Source: Sandaracinus amylolyticus
GTDB lineage: Bacteria; Myxococcota_A; Polyangia; Polyangiales; Sandaracinaceae
Assembly (NCBI RefSeq): GCF_000737325.1
Contig: NZ_CP011125.1
Span: 6,510,001 to 6,574,000 of the forward strand
Direction of reading: 5' to 3'
Length of the DNA: 64,000 nucleotides
The notes under the pieces are model-generated. The model was not told the DNA's origin. It did no database searches and saw nothing but the letters and a program-made list of their open reading frames with translations. Position 1 is the first letter of the stretch. Each line of letters begins with the position of its first letter. Below are positions 44,642-53,790 of this stretch, piece after piece. A program made the translations under genes and the position numbers.

Positions 44642-45841
44642 ATGACGACGACGAGGAGCTGGGCGGGCGTCGGCCGGAGCATCAACCGCGACGGCGCGAC
44701 CGCCGGTCGCGAGGCGGCGCGCGAGGCGGTCGGCGCGCTCGAGGTCCGTGCTCCTTCGATCGTGATCGTGTTCGCGACCGCGGGGCTCGATCAGGAGGCG
44801 CTCGTGCGCGGCGTGCGCGAGGCGACGGGTGGCGCGCCGCTCGTCGGGTGCTCGGTCGAGGGGATCGTCACGCGCCACGGCTCGGAGGAGGTCACGCACG
44901 CGACGACGGTCGCGGCGATCGCGTCCGACGAGATGTGGTTCGAGACGTTCTCGGTGCCGGGGTTCGTCGACGATCCCGAGGGCGCGGCCCGCGCGCTCTC
45001 GTCGATGGTCGCGGCGCGCGGGCGCGAGGACGCGGCGCTGCTCGCGCTCTTCCCCGACGGAGTCGGGGGCGACTGCCGCGCGCTGCTCGAGACGCTCGAG
45101 GCGACGCTGCCCGCGTCGTTGCGCATCGTCGGCGGCACCGCGGGCGATCTGCTGCGCTTCGAGCGCACGTGGCAGTACGAGGGCGATCGCGTGCTGCACG
45201 GCGGGCTCTCGGCGCTGCTGATCGGCGGCGCGGTCGAGCCCGAGGTGCTGGTCACGCACGGGTGCGATCTCGTCGGCAGTCAGCGCGTGGTCACGCGCGC
45301 CGAGGGCGGCTGGATGGAGCGCATCGACGATCAGCCCGCGTGGTCGTTCTTCCAGGAGTACCTGTCGGACGGCAAGGGCACGCTCGAGGCGATGCACGTC
45401 GCGCATCTGCTGGTCGCCGAGAAGGTCGGCGCCGACGAGCTCGGCATCGACGACTTCACGGTGCGCGTGCCGGTGCGCCTCGATGCGTCGCGGGGCGCGC
45501 TCTACTTCCAGGCCGGGCTGCGCGAGGGCACGCGCGTGCAGCTCGCGATCCGCAACCCCGAGAAGGTGTGCGCGCGCGCGATCGCGGCAGCGCGCGAGAT
45601 CACGACGAGGCGCGGGGCGAAGCCGCTGCTGGTGCTCGACCTCGAGTGCGCGGGGCGCGGCGCGCTGCTCTTCGGGCACGAGACCACGGAGCGCCTCATC
45701 ACGCCGGTGCAGCGCGAGTTCGACGACGCGGTGCCCTGGGTCGGCGCGCACACGTACGGCGAGATCGCGCCGGTCGCGGGGCGCACTTGGTTCCACAACT
45801 ACACGGCGGTGCTCTGCGCGCTGTACCCGCGAGCGAGATGA
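44642..45841 (+). CDS. FIST signal-transduction domain protein
   Basis: About 399 residues composed of FIST_N (GVGRSINRDGATAGREA, PLVGCSVEGIVTRHG, IVGGTAGDLLRFERT) and FIST_C (EFDDAVPWVGAHTYGEIAP near the end). FIST domains are thought to sense small ligands, possibly amino acids, and are usually fused to or paired with histidine kinases, GGDEF or MCP outputs. Here the ATGA overlap with the downstream histidine kinase gene makes it a probable dedicated sensor for that kinase. ATG 44642 follows GGGGG. Confidence 0.9.
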   Translation: MTTTRSWAGVGRSINRDGATAGREAAREAVGALEVRAPSIVIVFATAGLDQEALVRGVREATGGAPLVGCSVEGIVTRHGSEEVTHATTVAAIASDEMWFETFSVPGFVDDPEGAARALSSMVAARGREDAALLALFPDGVGGDCRALLETLEATLPASLRIVGGTAGDLLRFERTWQYEGDRVLHGGLSALLIGGAVEPEVLVTHGCDLVGSQRVVTRAEGGWMERIDDQPAWSFFQEYLSDGKGTLEAMHVAHLLVAEKVGADELGIDDFTVRVPVRLDASRGALYFQAGLREGTRVQLAIRNPEKVCARAIAAAREITTRRGAKPLLVLDLECAGRGALLFGHETTERLITPVQREFDDAVPWVGAHTYGEIAPVAGRTWFHNYTAVLCALYPRAR

Positions 45842-47265
45842 ACGACGACGGGCACGACGACGGCGACTCGCGCGTCCGCGAGCTGCTGCGGCTGAACGCG
45901 GCGCTCGACGATCAAGTGCGCCACCTGGTGCGCACCGAGCAGAAGCTCTTCCTCTCGCAGCGCGAGCTCGGGCGACAGATCGCGCGGCTCGACGCGCTCA
46001 ACCAGTTCGCGATCGACGTCGCGGGGCTCGCGAGCCCGGAGCGCATCCTCGAGCGCGCGGCGGACATGCTCTTCGCGCTCTTCCCGTTCGATCAGGCGCT
46101 CGCGTTCGTGGTGCGCGAGGGGGGCGCGCTGGTGCCCGCGGTGGTGCGCGCGGTGCCGGGGCGAGAGCCGCCCGAGGAGCGCGCGCGCGAGGCGTGCGCG
46201 ACGGTCCTCGGCGCGCTGCCCGAGGAGCGCGAGCCGCGCTTCGGCACCGCCGACGAGCTGCGCCGGACCACGTCGTTCGCGCCGCTGCTCGAGTGCGTGG
46301 ACGCGGCGTTCGCGCGCGACGATCCGTCGCCCGAGGCGACGGCGCGCGCGTGGACGATGGTGCTCCCGCTCTCGCGCCGCGGGACGCCGGGATCGGACCT
46401 CGAGGGCGTGCTCGTGTTCCGCACGCGCGGGGGTCCGCTGAGCTTCCACGAGGAGCTGCCGACCGCGAAGGACGTGGCGTTCCTCGGGCTCTTCGCGCGG
46501 CAGATCGCGGCGGCGGTGACGAGCTCGCGGCTCTTGCGCGATCTGCAGCTCAGCTACGAGCGGCTCGCGGACGCGCAGCGCGAGCGGGTGGAGCGCGAGC
46601 GGCTCGCGGCGCTGGGCGAGCTCGCGGCGGTGGTCGCGCACGAGGTGCGGAACCCGCTCGGCGCGATCTCGAACGCGGTCTCGGTGCTCGCGCGGCTGGT
46701 GCCCGCGGAGGGCGACGCGCGCGGGATGATCGCGATCGTGCGCGAGGAGGCGGGGCGCCTGAACCAGATCGTGAGCGACCTGATCGACTTCGCGCGGCCG
46801 CACACGCCGGCGCCGAAGCAGGAGTCGGTCGCGACGATCGCGGAGACGGCGATCGAGAGCGTGCGCGTGCGCTTCCCCGAGGCGCACGTGAGCCTCACCA
46901 CCGACGGCGACGCGAGCGCGGCGTGGGTCGACGGACGGATGATCCGCCAGGCGCTGATCAACCTGATCGTGAACGCGGTGCTCGCCTCGCCCGACGGCGC
47001 GCCGATCGTGGTGCGCGTGAGCGGCGGCGAGGACCACGCGGTGCGCATCGAGGTCGAGGATCACGGGCCCGGCGTGCCCGCGGCGCTCGCGCAGCGCGTG
47101 TTCGAGCCGTTCTTCACGACGCGGGCGAGCGGCACGGGCCTGGGGCTCTCGATCGTGCGCCGCGCGGCGGAGGCGCACGGCGGGAGCGTGTCGCTGCACG
47201 ACGCGCCGAGCGGCGGCGCGGTGTTCGTGATCGAGCTGCCGAGCGAGCCCGCGCCGCAGCGCTGA
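45838..47265 (+). CDS. Cytosolic histidine kinase with GAF-like domain
   Basis: About 475 residues, no membrane helix. An N-terminal coiled coil (about residues 10-55) leads into a GAF-like domain (residues ~60-230, with ILERAADMLFALFPFDQAL), a second coiled coil, an HisKA dimerisation region with the phospho-His in VVAHEVRNPLGAISN, and an HATPase domain with N box INLIVNAVLASPDG, G1 DHGPGVP and G2 GTGLGLSIVRR. It is coupled to the FIST gene. No response regulator is next to it, so its partner is elsewhere. Confidence 0.93.
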   Translation: MNDDGHDDGDSRVRELLRLNAALDDQVRHLVRTEQKLFLSQRELGRQIARLDALNQFAIDVAGLASPERILERAADMLFALFPFDQALAFVVREGGALVPAVVRAVPGREPPEERAREACATVLGALPEEREPRFGTADELRRTTSFAPLLECVDAAFARDDPSPEATARAWTMVLPLSRRGTPGSDLEGVLVFRTRGGPLSFHEELPTAKDVAFLGLFARQIAAAVTSSRLLRDLQLSYERLADAQRERVERERLAALGELAAVVAHEVRNPLGAISNAVSVLARLVPAEGDARGMIAIVREEAGRLNQIVSDLIDFARPHTPAPKQESVATIAETAIESVRVRFPEAHVSLTTDGDASAAWVDGRMIRQALINLIVNAVLASPDGAPIVVRVSGGEDHAVRIEVEDHGPGVPAALAQRVFEPFFTTRASGTGLGLSIVRRAAEAHGGSVSLHDAPSGGAVFVIELPSEPAPQR

Positions 47266-47333
47266 TCGCCCGCGGGGCTGGATCCGCGCAGCGCGAGAAG
47301 AAGGGGACGCGCGCGCAGCTCGACGGGTCGAGA

Positions 47334-47354
47334 GGGGAGGCGCGCAGCCTCCCC
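47334..47354. terminator. Hairpin between the kinase operon and the SGNH gene
   Basis: A perfect 8-bp stem (47334-47341 with 47347-47354) with a five-base loop lies between two converging genes ending at 47265 (plus) and 47363 (minus). There is no U-tract, so a weak or Rho-assisted terminator is possible. Confidence 0.4.
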
Positions 47355-47362
47355 CGGGAAGC

Positions 47363-48937
47363 TCAGCGGCGCGTGAGGTAGTCGGAGAAGCCCTTGAGGA
47401 GGGCCTTGTAGAGCATGTTGCCGATCACGCGATAGCCCGCGGGGGTCGCGTGCCGGAAGTCGCCGAAGGCGAGGCGCGGGCGCGAGCGGAACCAGCGCTC
47501 CATGCCGCCCTCGCCGCCCATCGCGCTCCAGGTGTCGAAGAACGCGCAGCCCTCGGCCTGCGCCGCGCGGCGCATCGCGCTCACGATCATCGGCACGGTC
47601 TCGAGCGTGCGGATGCGGCCGCGCTCGTCACGCTCCGCCTGATCGAGCGGCGCGAAGAGCAAGCACGACGCCTCGGGGCGCGCCTGGCGCACGAGGCGCG
47701 CGACCTGGCGGAAGTCCTCCTCGAACTGCGCCTCGTCGCGATCGTCGTCGGCGTCGTTGCCGCCGTACCCGATGACGACGAGGTTCGTGGCGCGCTGCTC
47801 GAGCTGGCGCGCGAGGTGCGCGCGATCGAAGCCGAGGAAGCGACGCGCGCGCGCGCCGACCATGCCGAGCGAGTCGTAGACGACGCCGGGCCCGTCGCGC
47901 TCGAGCACCACGCCGTAGAGGTGGCTCTCGCCGTGGCCGACGGTGCGGATCGTGATCTCGTGCTGGCCGTCGGGCATCACGACGCGGTGCACGTCGTCGG
48001 TGACCGGCTCGCCGCGCGTGTCGACGAGCTGGGGCTCGCCTCCGTCGACGCGGATCTCGAAGCGGCCGCCGCGCGGATGGCGCTCGTAGAGGACCTCGAA
48101 GCGCGACGCCGCGGTGCCGACCGGGCCTTCTTCGACGGTGCCGAACTCCGCGGTCGCGCCGCTGATCGAGCGCGCCTGGTAGCCGCCGTAGCCGTAGTGC
48201 CCGTCGGAGAGCGGTAGGTGCGTGATGTCCATGAGGCGCCACGCGTCGCTCGACTCGTGGCGGATGCCGCGATGGCGATAGGGCATCGATCCGCGCGCCG
48301 CGAGCACGAAGCCGTGGCCCGCGTCCCCGAAGCGGTGCTGCATGCGCTCGCGCACCGTCTGGGTGATGCCGTCGAGCGCGATCGAGGAGTCGCCGTAGTG
48401 CGCGACGCGCGTGATCGCGCCGGGCTCGCGCGACGCGGTGCGATGGAGCGCGTCGTAGAACGCGCGCATCGCGGTGCCGTTCGGATCCTCGATCTCGCGC
48501 GCGAGACCCTCGAGCTCGCTGGGATCGATGCGCACGCCGGTCGCACGCTGCGCGGGATCCGTGGGCTCGACCTCGGGGGGCGGCGCGTCGTCCTCTTCGT
48601 CTTCGAGGTTGGCGAGCACCGAGTCGTCGAGCGCGCCCTGCTGCGGTCCGCCCGCGCTCGCACCGCCGGTCGCGATCGCGGTGCCGCTGACCTCGCCGGC
48701 CTCGCGCCCGTAGAGCCGCGCGATCGGGACGTCCTCGCCGGGCTCCCAGGGACGCAGCGCGTGCATCGCGTCGAGCGGCACGAGGTACGTCGCGAGCGCG
48801 ATCACCACGAACACCGCGGCGACGATCGCGAGGTGCACCACGCCACGCCGCGCTTCCTCGGGCGTCGCGTCGCACGGGTCGTCGAGCCCGTAGGGCTTCT
48901 CGTCCCAGGGCGCGCGCTTGGTGGTGCTCGTGGCCAT
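47363..48937 (-). CDS. Membrane-anchored SGNH-type protein (MBOAT partner)
   Basis: About 524 residues. One transmembrane helix near residue 45 (LAIVAAVFVVIALATYLV) is followed by an acidic linker and a large extracytoplasmic domain. The SGNH blocks are visible: HYGDSSIALDGIT (GDS), VVIGYGGND, and the final D-x2-H in DFRHATPAGY. Coupling to the MBOAT gene by ATGA overlap places it with AlgX/PatB-like proteins that transfer acyl groups from an MBOAT translocase to an exported polysaccharide or glycan. The acceptor is unknown. Confidence 0.82.
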   Translation of the reverse strand: MATSTTKRAPWDEKPYGLDDPCDATPEEARRGVVHLAIVAAVFVVIALATYLVPLDAMHALRPWEPGEDVPIARLYGREAGEVSGTAIATGGASAGGPQQGALDDSVLANLEDEEDDAPPPEVEPTDPAQRATGVRIDPSELEGLAREIEDPNGTAMRAFYDALHRTASREPGAITRVAHYGDSSIALDGITQTVRERMQHRFGDAGHGFVLAARGSMPYRHRGIRHESSDAWRLMDITHLPLSDGHYGYGGYQARSISGATAEFGTVEEGPVGTAASRFEVLYERHPRGGRFEIRVDGGEPQLVDTRGEPVTDDVHRVVMPDGQHEITIRTVGHGESHLYGVVLERDGPGVVYDSLGMVGARARRFLGFDRAHLARQLEQRATNLVVIGYGGNDADDDRDEAQFEEDFRQVARLVRQARPEASCLLFAPLDQAERDERGRIRTLETVPMIVSAMRRAAQAEGCAFFDTWSAMGGEGGMERWFRSRPRLAFGDFRHATPAGYRVIGNMLYKALLKGFSDYLTRR

Positions 48938-50358
48938 CAGAACTGGAAGTAGATGTACGGGACGACCTGGGTGGATGAAAGCTCCAGCAGGGCCCCGGCC
49001 AGGACTGCGAGCAGCGCACCTTGTGCGATCGCCGGGAGCGCCACGAAGCGCTCGCGCATGGTCGCGTACCACGCGCGCGGCGTGTAGTGCATCGCGAAAC
49101 CGACGAGCATCACGAGCCACACGCCGGGCGCGATCTGCGCGAGCGAGCTGGTGCCCGAGCCGAGGCGCGAGACGATCTCGCCCGCGTTGTCGAGGCTCTC
49201 GGCGCGGAAGAGGATCCGCGAGAACACGACGAACTGCATGGTCCCCGCGATCTTCAGCGCAGTGAGCCAGAGCGGATCGGGCCCGCCCGCGGGCTTGCCG
49301 GTCACGCGCGTCGTGAGGCGATGCAGCACGACGGCAGTCGCTTGCAGCGCGCCGTAGATCACGAACGTCCACGCGGCGCCGTGCCACAGGCCGATCAGGA
49401 AGATCGTGAGCCAGAGGTTGAGGTACGTGCGGCGCTCGCCGAGCTTCGATCCGCCGAGCGGGAAGTAGAGGTAGTCGCGCAGCCAGGTCGAGAGCGTCAT
49501 GTGCCATCGACGCCAGAACTCGGCGGGGCTCTTGGCCTGGTACGGGCGATCGAAGTTCTCGGGCAGCTCGATGCCGAAGAGCTTCGCGGAGCCGCGCGCG
49601 ACGTCGGTGTAGCCCGAGAAGTCCGCGTAGATCTGCAGCGTGAAGCCGTAGAGGCCGATCACGACCTCGGCCGCGGTGAACGCGTCGGGGTTGTCGAAGA
49701 CGCGATCGACGAGGTTCACCGAGACGTAGTCGGCGAACACGACCTTCTTCACGAGGCCGGTCGCGATCAGGAAGAGGCCGTTCGAGACGCGCGCGACGTC
49801 GACGCGCGGCGCGCGATCGAGCTGCGGCAGGAGGTCCGCGGGGCGCGCGATCGGACCGGCGACGAGCTTCGGGAAGAACGTGATGAAGAAGAGCAGCTCG
49901 AGCGGGCTCTTCGCGGGCGCGGTCTTCCGGCGATAGACGTCGATGCAGTAGCTGAGGGACTCGAACGTGTAGAACGAGATGCCGACCGGCAGGATCGCGT
50001 TCAGCAGGACCGGGTCCGGGTAGAGCCCGATCGGGGCGAGCGCGTCGGAGATCGCGCGCGAGCCGAAGTCGAAGTACTTGAACGTGCCGAGCAGGCCGAG
50101 GTTCAGCACGACGCTGACCGAGAGCCAGCGCTTGCGCGTCGTGTCGTCCTCGTGCGCGTGGATCTGCTTGGCGACGAGCCAGTCGATCAGCGTCGAGCCG
50201 AGGATCAGCCCGAGATACCAGGGCTGCCACGCCGCGTAGAACACGCACGACGCGACGATCAGGAAGAGGAGGCGCACCCATCCGGCGCGCGCGAGGACCC
50301 ACCAGCCGGCGAGCGCGAGCGCGAGGAAGAGCAGGTAGTCGAGGCTGTTGAACAGCAT
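48937..50358 (-). CDS. MBOAT-family O-acyltransferase (AlgI-like)
   Basis: A 473-residue multi-pass protein with about ten hydrophobic segments. The AlgI/DltB signature is seen in WRRWHMTLSTWLRDYLYFPLGG and the catalytic His in GLWHGAAWTFVIYG. Such proteins move acetyl or D-alanyl groups across the inner membrane onto exported polysaccharides. Its stop overlaps the ATG of the SGNH gene, giving a two-gene acylation module. No polysaccharide synthase genes are nearby, so the target polymer is unknown. Confidence 0.92.
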   Translation of the reverse strand: MLFNSLDYLLFLALALAGWWVLARAGWVRLLFLIVASCVFYAAWQPWYLGLILGSTLIDWLVAKQIHAHEDDTTRKRWLSVSVVLNLGLLGTFKYFDFGSRAISDALAPIGLYPDPVLLNAILPVGISFYTFESLSYCIDVYRRKTAPAKSPLELLFFITFFPKLVAGPIARPADLLPQLDRAPRVDVARVSNGLFLIATGLVKKVVFADYVSVNLVDRVFDNPDAFTAAEVVIGLYGFTLQIYADFSGYTDVARGSAKLFGIELPENFDRPYQAKSPAEFWRRWHMTLSTWLRDYLYFPLGGSKLGERRTYLNLWLTIFLIGLWHGAAWTFVIYGALQATAVVLHRLTTRVTGKPAGGPDPLWLTALKIAGTMQFVVFSRILFRAESLDNAGEIVSRLGSGTSSLAQIAPGVWLVMLVGFAMHYTPRAWYATMRERFVALPAIAQGALLAVLAGALLELSSTQVVPYIYFQF

Positions 50359-50409
50359 CCCGTCAGGACCCCGGACGAGCCCGGGGCCGCGAGACGTACG
50401 TCGTTCCGG

Positions 50410-51696
50410 TCAGAAGCTCCAGCCGACCATGAGCCAGATCTGGATCGACTCGTCGGTGCCGGACTCCGCGACGGCGGGCATGCCGCTGAAGCCGAGGAAA
50501 TAGCTCTGGTACGCGAAGCGCGCGGCCCAGCTGAAGCCGATGTCGAGCTGGCCCGCGAGGCCGAGGAAGAGATCGATCCCGCCGTTCGAGGTTCCGTCGG
50601 GGCCGAGGTACTGGATCGGGCCCGAGTCGACGACGATGCGACCGCCGAAGCCGAGCTCCGCGACGAGCAGGTGGTTCGGCACGAGGCGGATGCGTCCCTG
50701 CACCGCGGGACGGATGTACGTGTAGAGCGTCGACGCGAAGTCGGGCGCGCCCGGCGTCGGGAGCCAGTCGCTGAGATCGAAGCCGTCGATGCCGAAGCCC
50801 GCGGAGAAGACGAGCTCGACCATCTCGGCGAGCACGAGGCCGTAGCCCGCGTCGACCTCGAAGTCGTAGGTCATCATGTCGCGCGTCTGGCCGTCGCGGC
50901 GCACGTAGCTGAGCCCCGCGGAGAACCCGCCCGACACCGCGAAGTAGAGGCCGCGCTCCGCGCCCGGGGAGAGCGCGAGCGGGCGCAGCTCCACGGCGAG
51001 CTGGATGTCCGGGAAGAAGTCGGCGTCGAAGCGGTGCTGCTCCGCGTTGGGCGAGATCGCGGCGGTGCGGTTGCGGATCCGGAGGCCGGCGAGCGCACGC
51101 ACGATCGGCTGGTTCCAGCGGCCCGAGACGTCCACGTCCTCGCGCATCATGTGGTGATCGGGCGCGACCTCGTGGGCGGTCTCCGGCTCGTCGCGCGGGA
51201 CCTCGATCGGCTCGGGCGGAGGGCGGTGGAGCACCGCGATGCCCTCGGCCGCCGCCTCGCTCGCGGCCACGGCGATGTCCTGCGTGCCGCCGCGCCCGCT
51301 CGGCGCGCTCGTGGTGCGCCGCGTGAGCTCGTTGCCGCGGATGTCCATGATCCACACGGTCGTCGTCGCGCGGCGCCCGGTGCCCTCGACGAAGCCACCG
51401 ACGACGAGCTCCACGCGCAGGTCCTCGACGACCGTCGCCATGCCCTCGGGCGTGCTCACGTCGACGCCGAGACGCGACGCGGTGTCGACGAGCGCCTGCT
51501 CGGGCACGAGCTCGTAGCCCTGCTCGAGCCCTTGCATCGCGGCGCGGCGCGCTTGCTCGGCGCGCCAGCCCTCGAAGCGCAGCACGACCGCGCGTGGCCT
51601 CGACTGCGCGAGCGCTGGGATCGCGGTGAGCGCGATCATCGATGCGAAGAGCGCGCTCACGAAGCGGGCGGCGAGGATGCAGCGTGCCTGGGTCAT
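50410..51696 (-). CDS. Exported protein with nucleotide/lipid-binding-like N-terminal and barrel-like C-terminal part
   Basis: About 428 residues. Signal peptide (ALFASMIALTAIPALAQ). Residues 30-155 look like the periplasmic alpha/beta segment common in myxobacterial outer-membrane proteins (RAVVLRFEGWRAEQARRA ... VELVVGGFVEGTGR). From about 190 onward the sequence is barrel-like (GGFSAGLSYVRRDG, VFSAGFGIDGFDLSD) and ends IQIWLMVGWSF with a terminal Phe. Function unknown. It lies 51 bp after the MBOAT gene's start, on the same strand, and 52 bp downstream of the metal-responsive histidine kinase stop. Confidence 0.72.
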   Translation of the reverse strand: MTQARCILAARFVSALFASMIALTAIPALAQSRPRAVVLRFEGWRAEQARRAAMQGLEQGYELVPEQALVDTASRLGVDVSTPEGMATVVEDLRVELVVGGFVEGTGRRATTTVWIMDIRGNELTRRTTSAPSGRGGTQDIAVAASEAAAEGIAVLHRPPPEPIEVPRDEPETAHEVAPDHHMMREDVDVSGRWNQPIVRALAGLRIRNRTAAISPNAEQHRFDADFFPDIQLAVELRPLALSPGAERGLYFAVSGGFSAGLSYVRRDGQTRDMMTYDFEVDAGYGLVLAEMVELVFSAGFGIDGFDLSDWLPTPGAPDFASTLYTYIRPAVQGRIRLVPNHLLVAELGFGGRIVVDSGPIQYLGPDGTSNGGIDLFLGLAGQLDIGFSWAARFAYQSYFLGFSGMPAVAESGTDESIQIWLMVGWSF

Positions 51697-51748
51697 ACGC
51701 GGTTGGCGACGATAGCGAAAAAACCGCGATTCGCGAAACCCGTGCGAG

Positions 51749-53110
51749 CTATCCCGTCCGGCCGTGCGCTCCGAGCTCGAGCACGAGCTCGGCGCCCGGG
51801 CCTTCGTCGTCGGGCGCGCGGGCGAACGCGCGTCCGCCGTGGCGCGTCGCGACGTCGCGCACGATCGCGAGGCCGAGGCCGGTGCCGCTGCGCGAGCGAT
51901 CGAGGCGATGGAAGGGCTGGAACACGGCGTCGCGCTGCGCGTCGGGGATGCCGGGGCCGTGATCGCGCACGCGGAGCCGTGCGGCCTCGCCGTCGCGCTC
52001 GACGTGCACCTCGACGGCGCTGCCCTCGGGCGCGAACGCGAGCGCGTTCGCGACGAGGTTGTCGATCGCGCGGCGCAGCGCGCGCGGCGCCGCGACGGTG
52101 GGCACGAACGCGTCGCCGCGCAGCACGAGATCGACGCCGCGATCCGAGGCGAGCGAGCGGGCTGCGAGGATCGCGTCCTCGGCGAGCGCGACGAGATCGA
52201 GCGGCTCGTGCTCCTCGGACGCGCGCCCTCCGCTCGCGAGCTCGAGGAGATCGGCGGCGGTCGCGGCGAGGCGGTCGACCTCCTCGCGCGTGCGCTCGAG
52301 CGCGTCGCGCAGATCCTCGGCGGAGCGCTCGCGGCGGAGCGTGACGTCGATCGCGGTGCGCATCGTCGCGAGCGGGGTGCGCAGCTCGTGCGCGGCGTCG
52401 GCGACGAGGCGCTCGCGCGCTTCTTTCGCCTCGCGCAGGCGGTCGGTCGCGTCCGCGATCGAGTCGCGCAATTCGCCGACGAGGTCGCGACCACGATCGG
52501 GCGGCGGCGCGGACGCGAGATCGCCCTCGCGCAGCCGGCGCATGTGTTGCGCGAGGCCGCGCAAGCGACGCGTGAGGCCGGTCGCGTGCGCAATTTGTGC
52601 GCCGAGCAGCAGCAGCGTGACGAGCACGACGACGATGGCGGCGGTGCGGTCGTACGCGGTGATCGCGGCCTCGTGCGGGCCGAGATCGTGGCCCAGCCAG
52701 AGCACCCAGCGGCGTCCGTCGGGCGAGCGCACGCGGACGCGGAGCTCGCGCAGGCCGTCGGTGGTGCGCAGGCGCGGCTCGGTGCTCGCCTCGGCGAGCG
52801 AGACGTGCTCGGGCGCGCGTCCGTCGTCGGGCCAGATCACGATGCGGGCCCCGGTGTCGTCGTAGAGCGCGGCCTCGCTCGCGTCGGCGGCGCTGCGCGC
52901 GAGCGGCGAGCGACGCAGGTGCAGGTGCGGCTCGCCGTGCGGGCCGTCGAAGAGGCTGACCGCCTCGATCGCGGCCTGGGTGCGCATCGCGTCGTCGATC
53001 GCGCTCGTCAGCTCGCGGGCGAACATCGCGCGGCCGATCGCGAGCGCGCCCAGCAGCGCGAGCGCCGGGAGGATCGCGCCGACGAGGAGCAGCCGCGCGC
53101 CGAGGCTCAC
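51749..53110 (-). CDS. Sensor histidine kinase of the metal-efflux operon (CzcS/CusS-like)
   Basis: About 453 residues. Two transmembrane helices (LLLVGAILPALALLGALAIG near the N terminus and AIVVVLVTLLLLGAQIAHA around residue 165) frame a periplasmic sensor region with a His-rich GPHGEPHLHLRRS stretch that could bind metal. A HAMP region, the phospho-His in ADAAHELRTPLA, the N box DNLVANALAFAPEG, G1 DHGPGIP and G2 GTGLGLAIV follow. GTG start coupled to the response regulator stop (GTGA). Being distal to the efflux genes, it should be induced with them. Confidence 0.93.
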   Translation of the reverse strand: MSLGARLLLVGAILPALALLGALAIGRAMFARELTSAIDDAMRTQAAIEAVSLFDGPHGEPHLHLRRSPLARSAADASEAALYDDTGARIVIWPDDGRAPEHVSLAEASTEPRLRTTDGLRELRVRVRSPDGRRWVLWLGHDLGPHEAAITAYDRTAAIVVVLVTLLLLGAQIAHATGLTRRLRGLAQHMRRLREGDLASAPPPDRGRDLVGELRDSIADATDRLREAKEARERLVADAAHELRTPLATMRTAIDVTLRRERSAEDLRDALERTREEVDRLAATAADLLELASGGRASEEHEPLDLVALAEDAILAARSLASDRGVDLVLRGDAFVPTVAAPRALRRAIDNLVANALAFAPEGSAVEVHVERDGEAARLRVRDHGPGIPDAQRDAVFQPFHRLDRSRSGTGLGLAIVRDVATRHGGRAFARAPDDEGPGAELVLELGAHGRTG

Positions 53111-53790
53111 GCGTCGGGCTCCTCGCGCGACACGAGGCGGAACCCCACGCCGCGCACCGAGCGGATCTCGAGCGGTGCCGACGCGCGCGCGAGCTTCTGG
53201 CGCAGGTAGCCGACGTAGACGTCGAGCACGTTGGGATCGCCCTCGAACCCCGAGCCCCACACGCTGCGCAGCAGGTGCGCGCGGGTGATCACCTCGCCCG
53301 CGTGCGAGAAGAGCTCGGCCGCGAGCGCGTGCTCGCGCGCCGTGAGCGCGACCTCGCTCGCGCCGAAGCGGATCGCGCGACGTCGCCCGTCGAGCGCGAC
53401 GTCGCCGACGCGGCGGAGATCGATCGCGCCCTCGGCGCGGCGATGCAGCGCCTCGATGCGCGCGAGCAGCTCGTCGAAGTCGAAGGGCTTCGGCAGGTAG
53501 TCGTCGGCCCCGGCGCGCAGCCCGGTCACGCGCTCGGGCACCGTGCCGCGCGCGGTCAGCAGGAGCACGGGCGTGCGCAGGCCCGCGCGGCGCCACTCGC
53601 GCAGCAGCTCCACGCCGTCTCCGTCGGGCAGCATCCAGTCGAGCAGCACGACGTCGTACTCGATCGTGCGCGCCTGCTCGCGCGCGTCATGCACGCGCGA
53701 GCAGCGATCGACCTGGTGGCCCTCCTCACGCAGGCCCCGCACCAGGTGCGTCGCGAGCTTCTCCTCGTCCTCCACCAAGAGCAGCTTCAT
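53107..53790 (-). CDS. OmpR-family response regulator of the metal-efflux operon
   Basis: A 227-residue protein: receiver domain with acidic pair (VEDEE), phospho-acceptor Asp51 in LLDWMLPDGDG, conserved Thr and Lys (LLTARG, LPKPFDFDE), then a winged-helix DNA-binding domain (LTAREHALAAELFSHAGEV ... VYVGYLRQKL). It probably activates the czc genes upstream in the same operon. Its first 65 bp overlap the end of czcA in another frame, so its expression depends on czcA translation. Confidence 0.95.
   Translation of the reverse strand: MKLLLVEDEEKLATHLVRGLREEGHQVDRCSRVHDAREQARTIEYDVVLLDWMLPDGDGVELLREWRRAGLRTPVLLLTARGTVPERVTGLRAGADDYLPKPFDFDELLARIEALHRRAEGAIDLRRVGDVALDGRRRAIRFGASEVALTAREHALAAELFSHAGEVITRAHLLRSVWGSGFEGDPNVLDVYVGYLRQKLARASAPLEIRSVRGVGFRLVSREEPDA

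Noticed and set aside
53101-53110. Independent promoter for the histidine kinase gene
   Set aside because: The start overlaps the regulator stop, so there is no space for one. Coupled translation is simpler.
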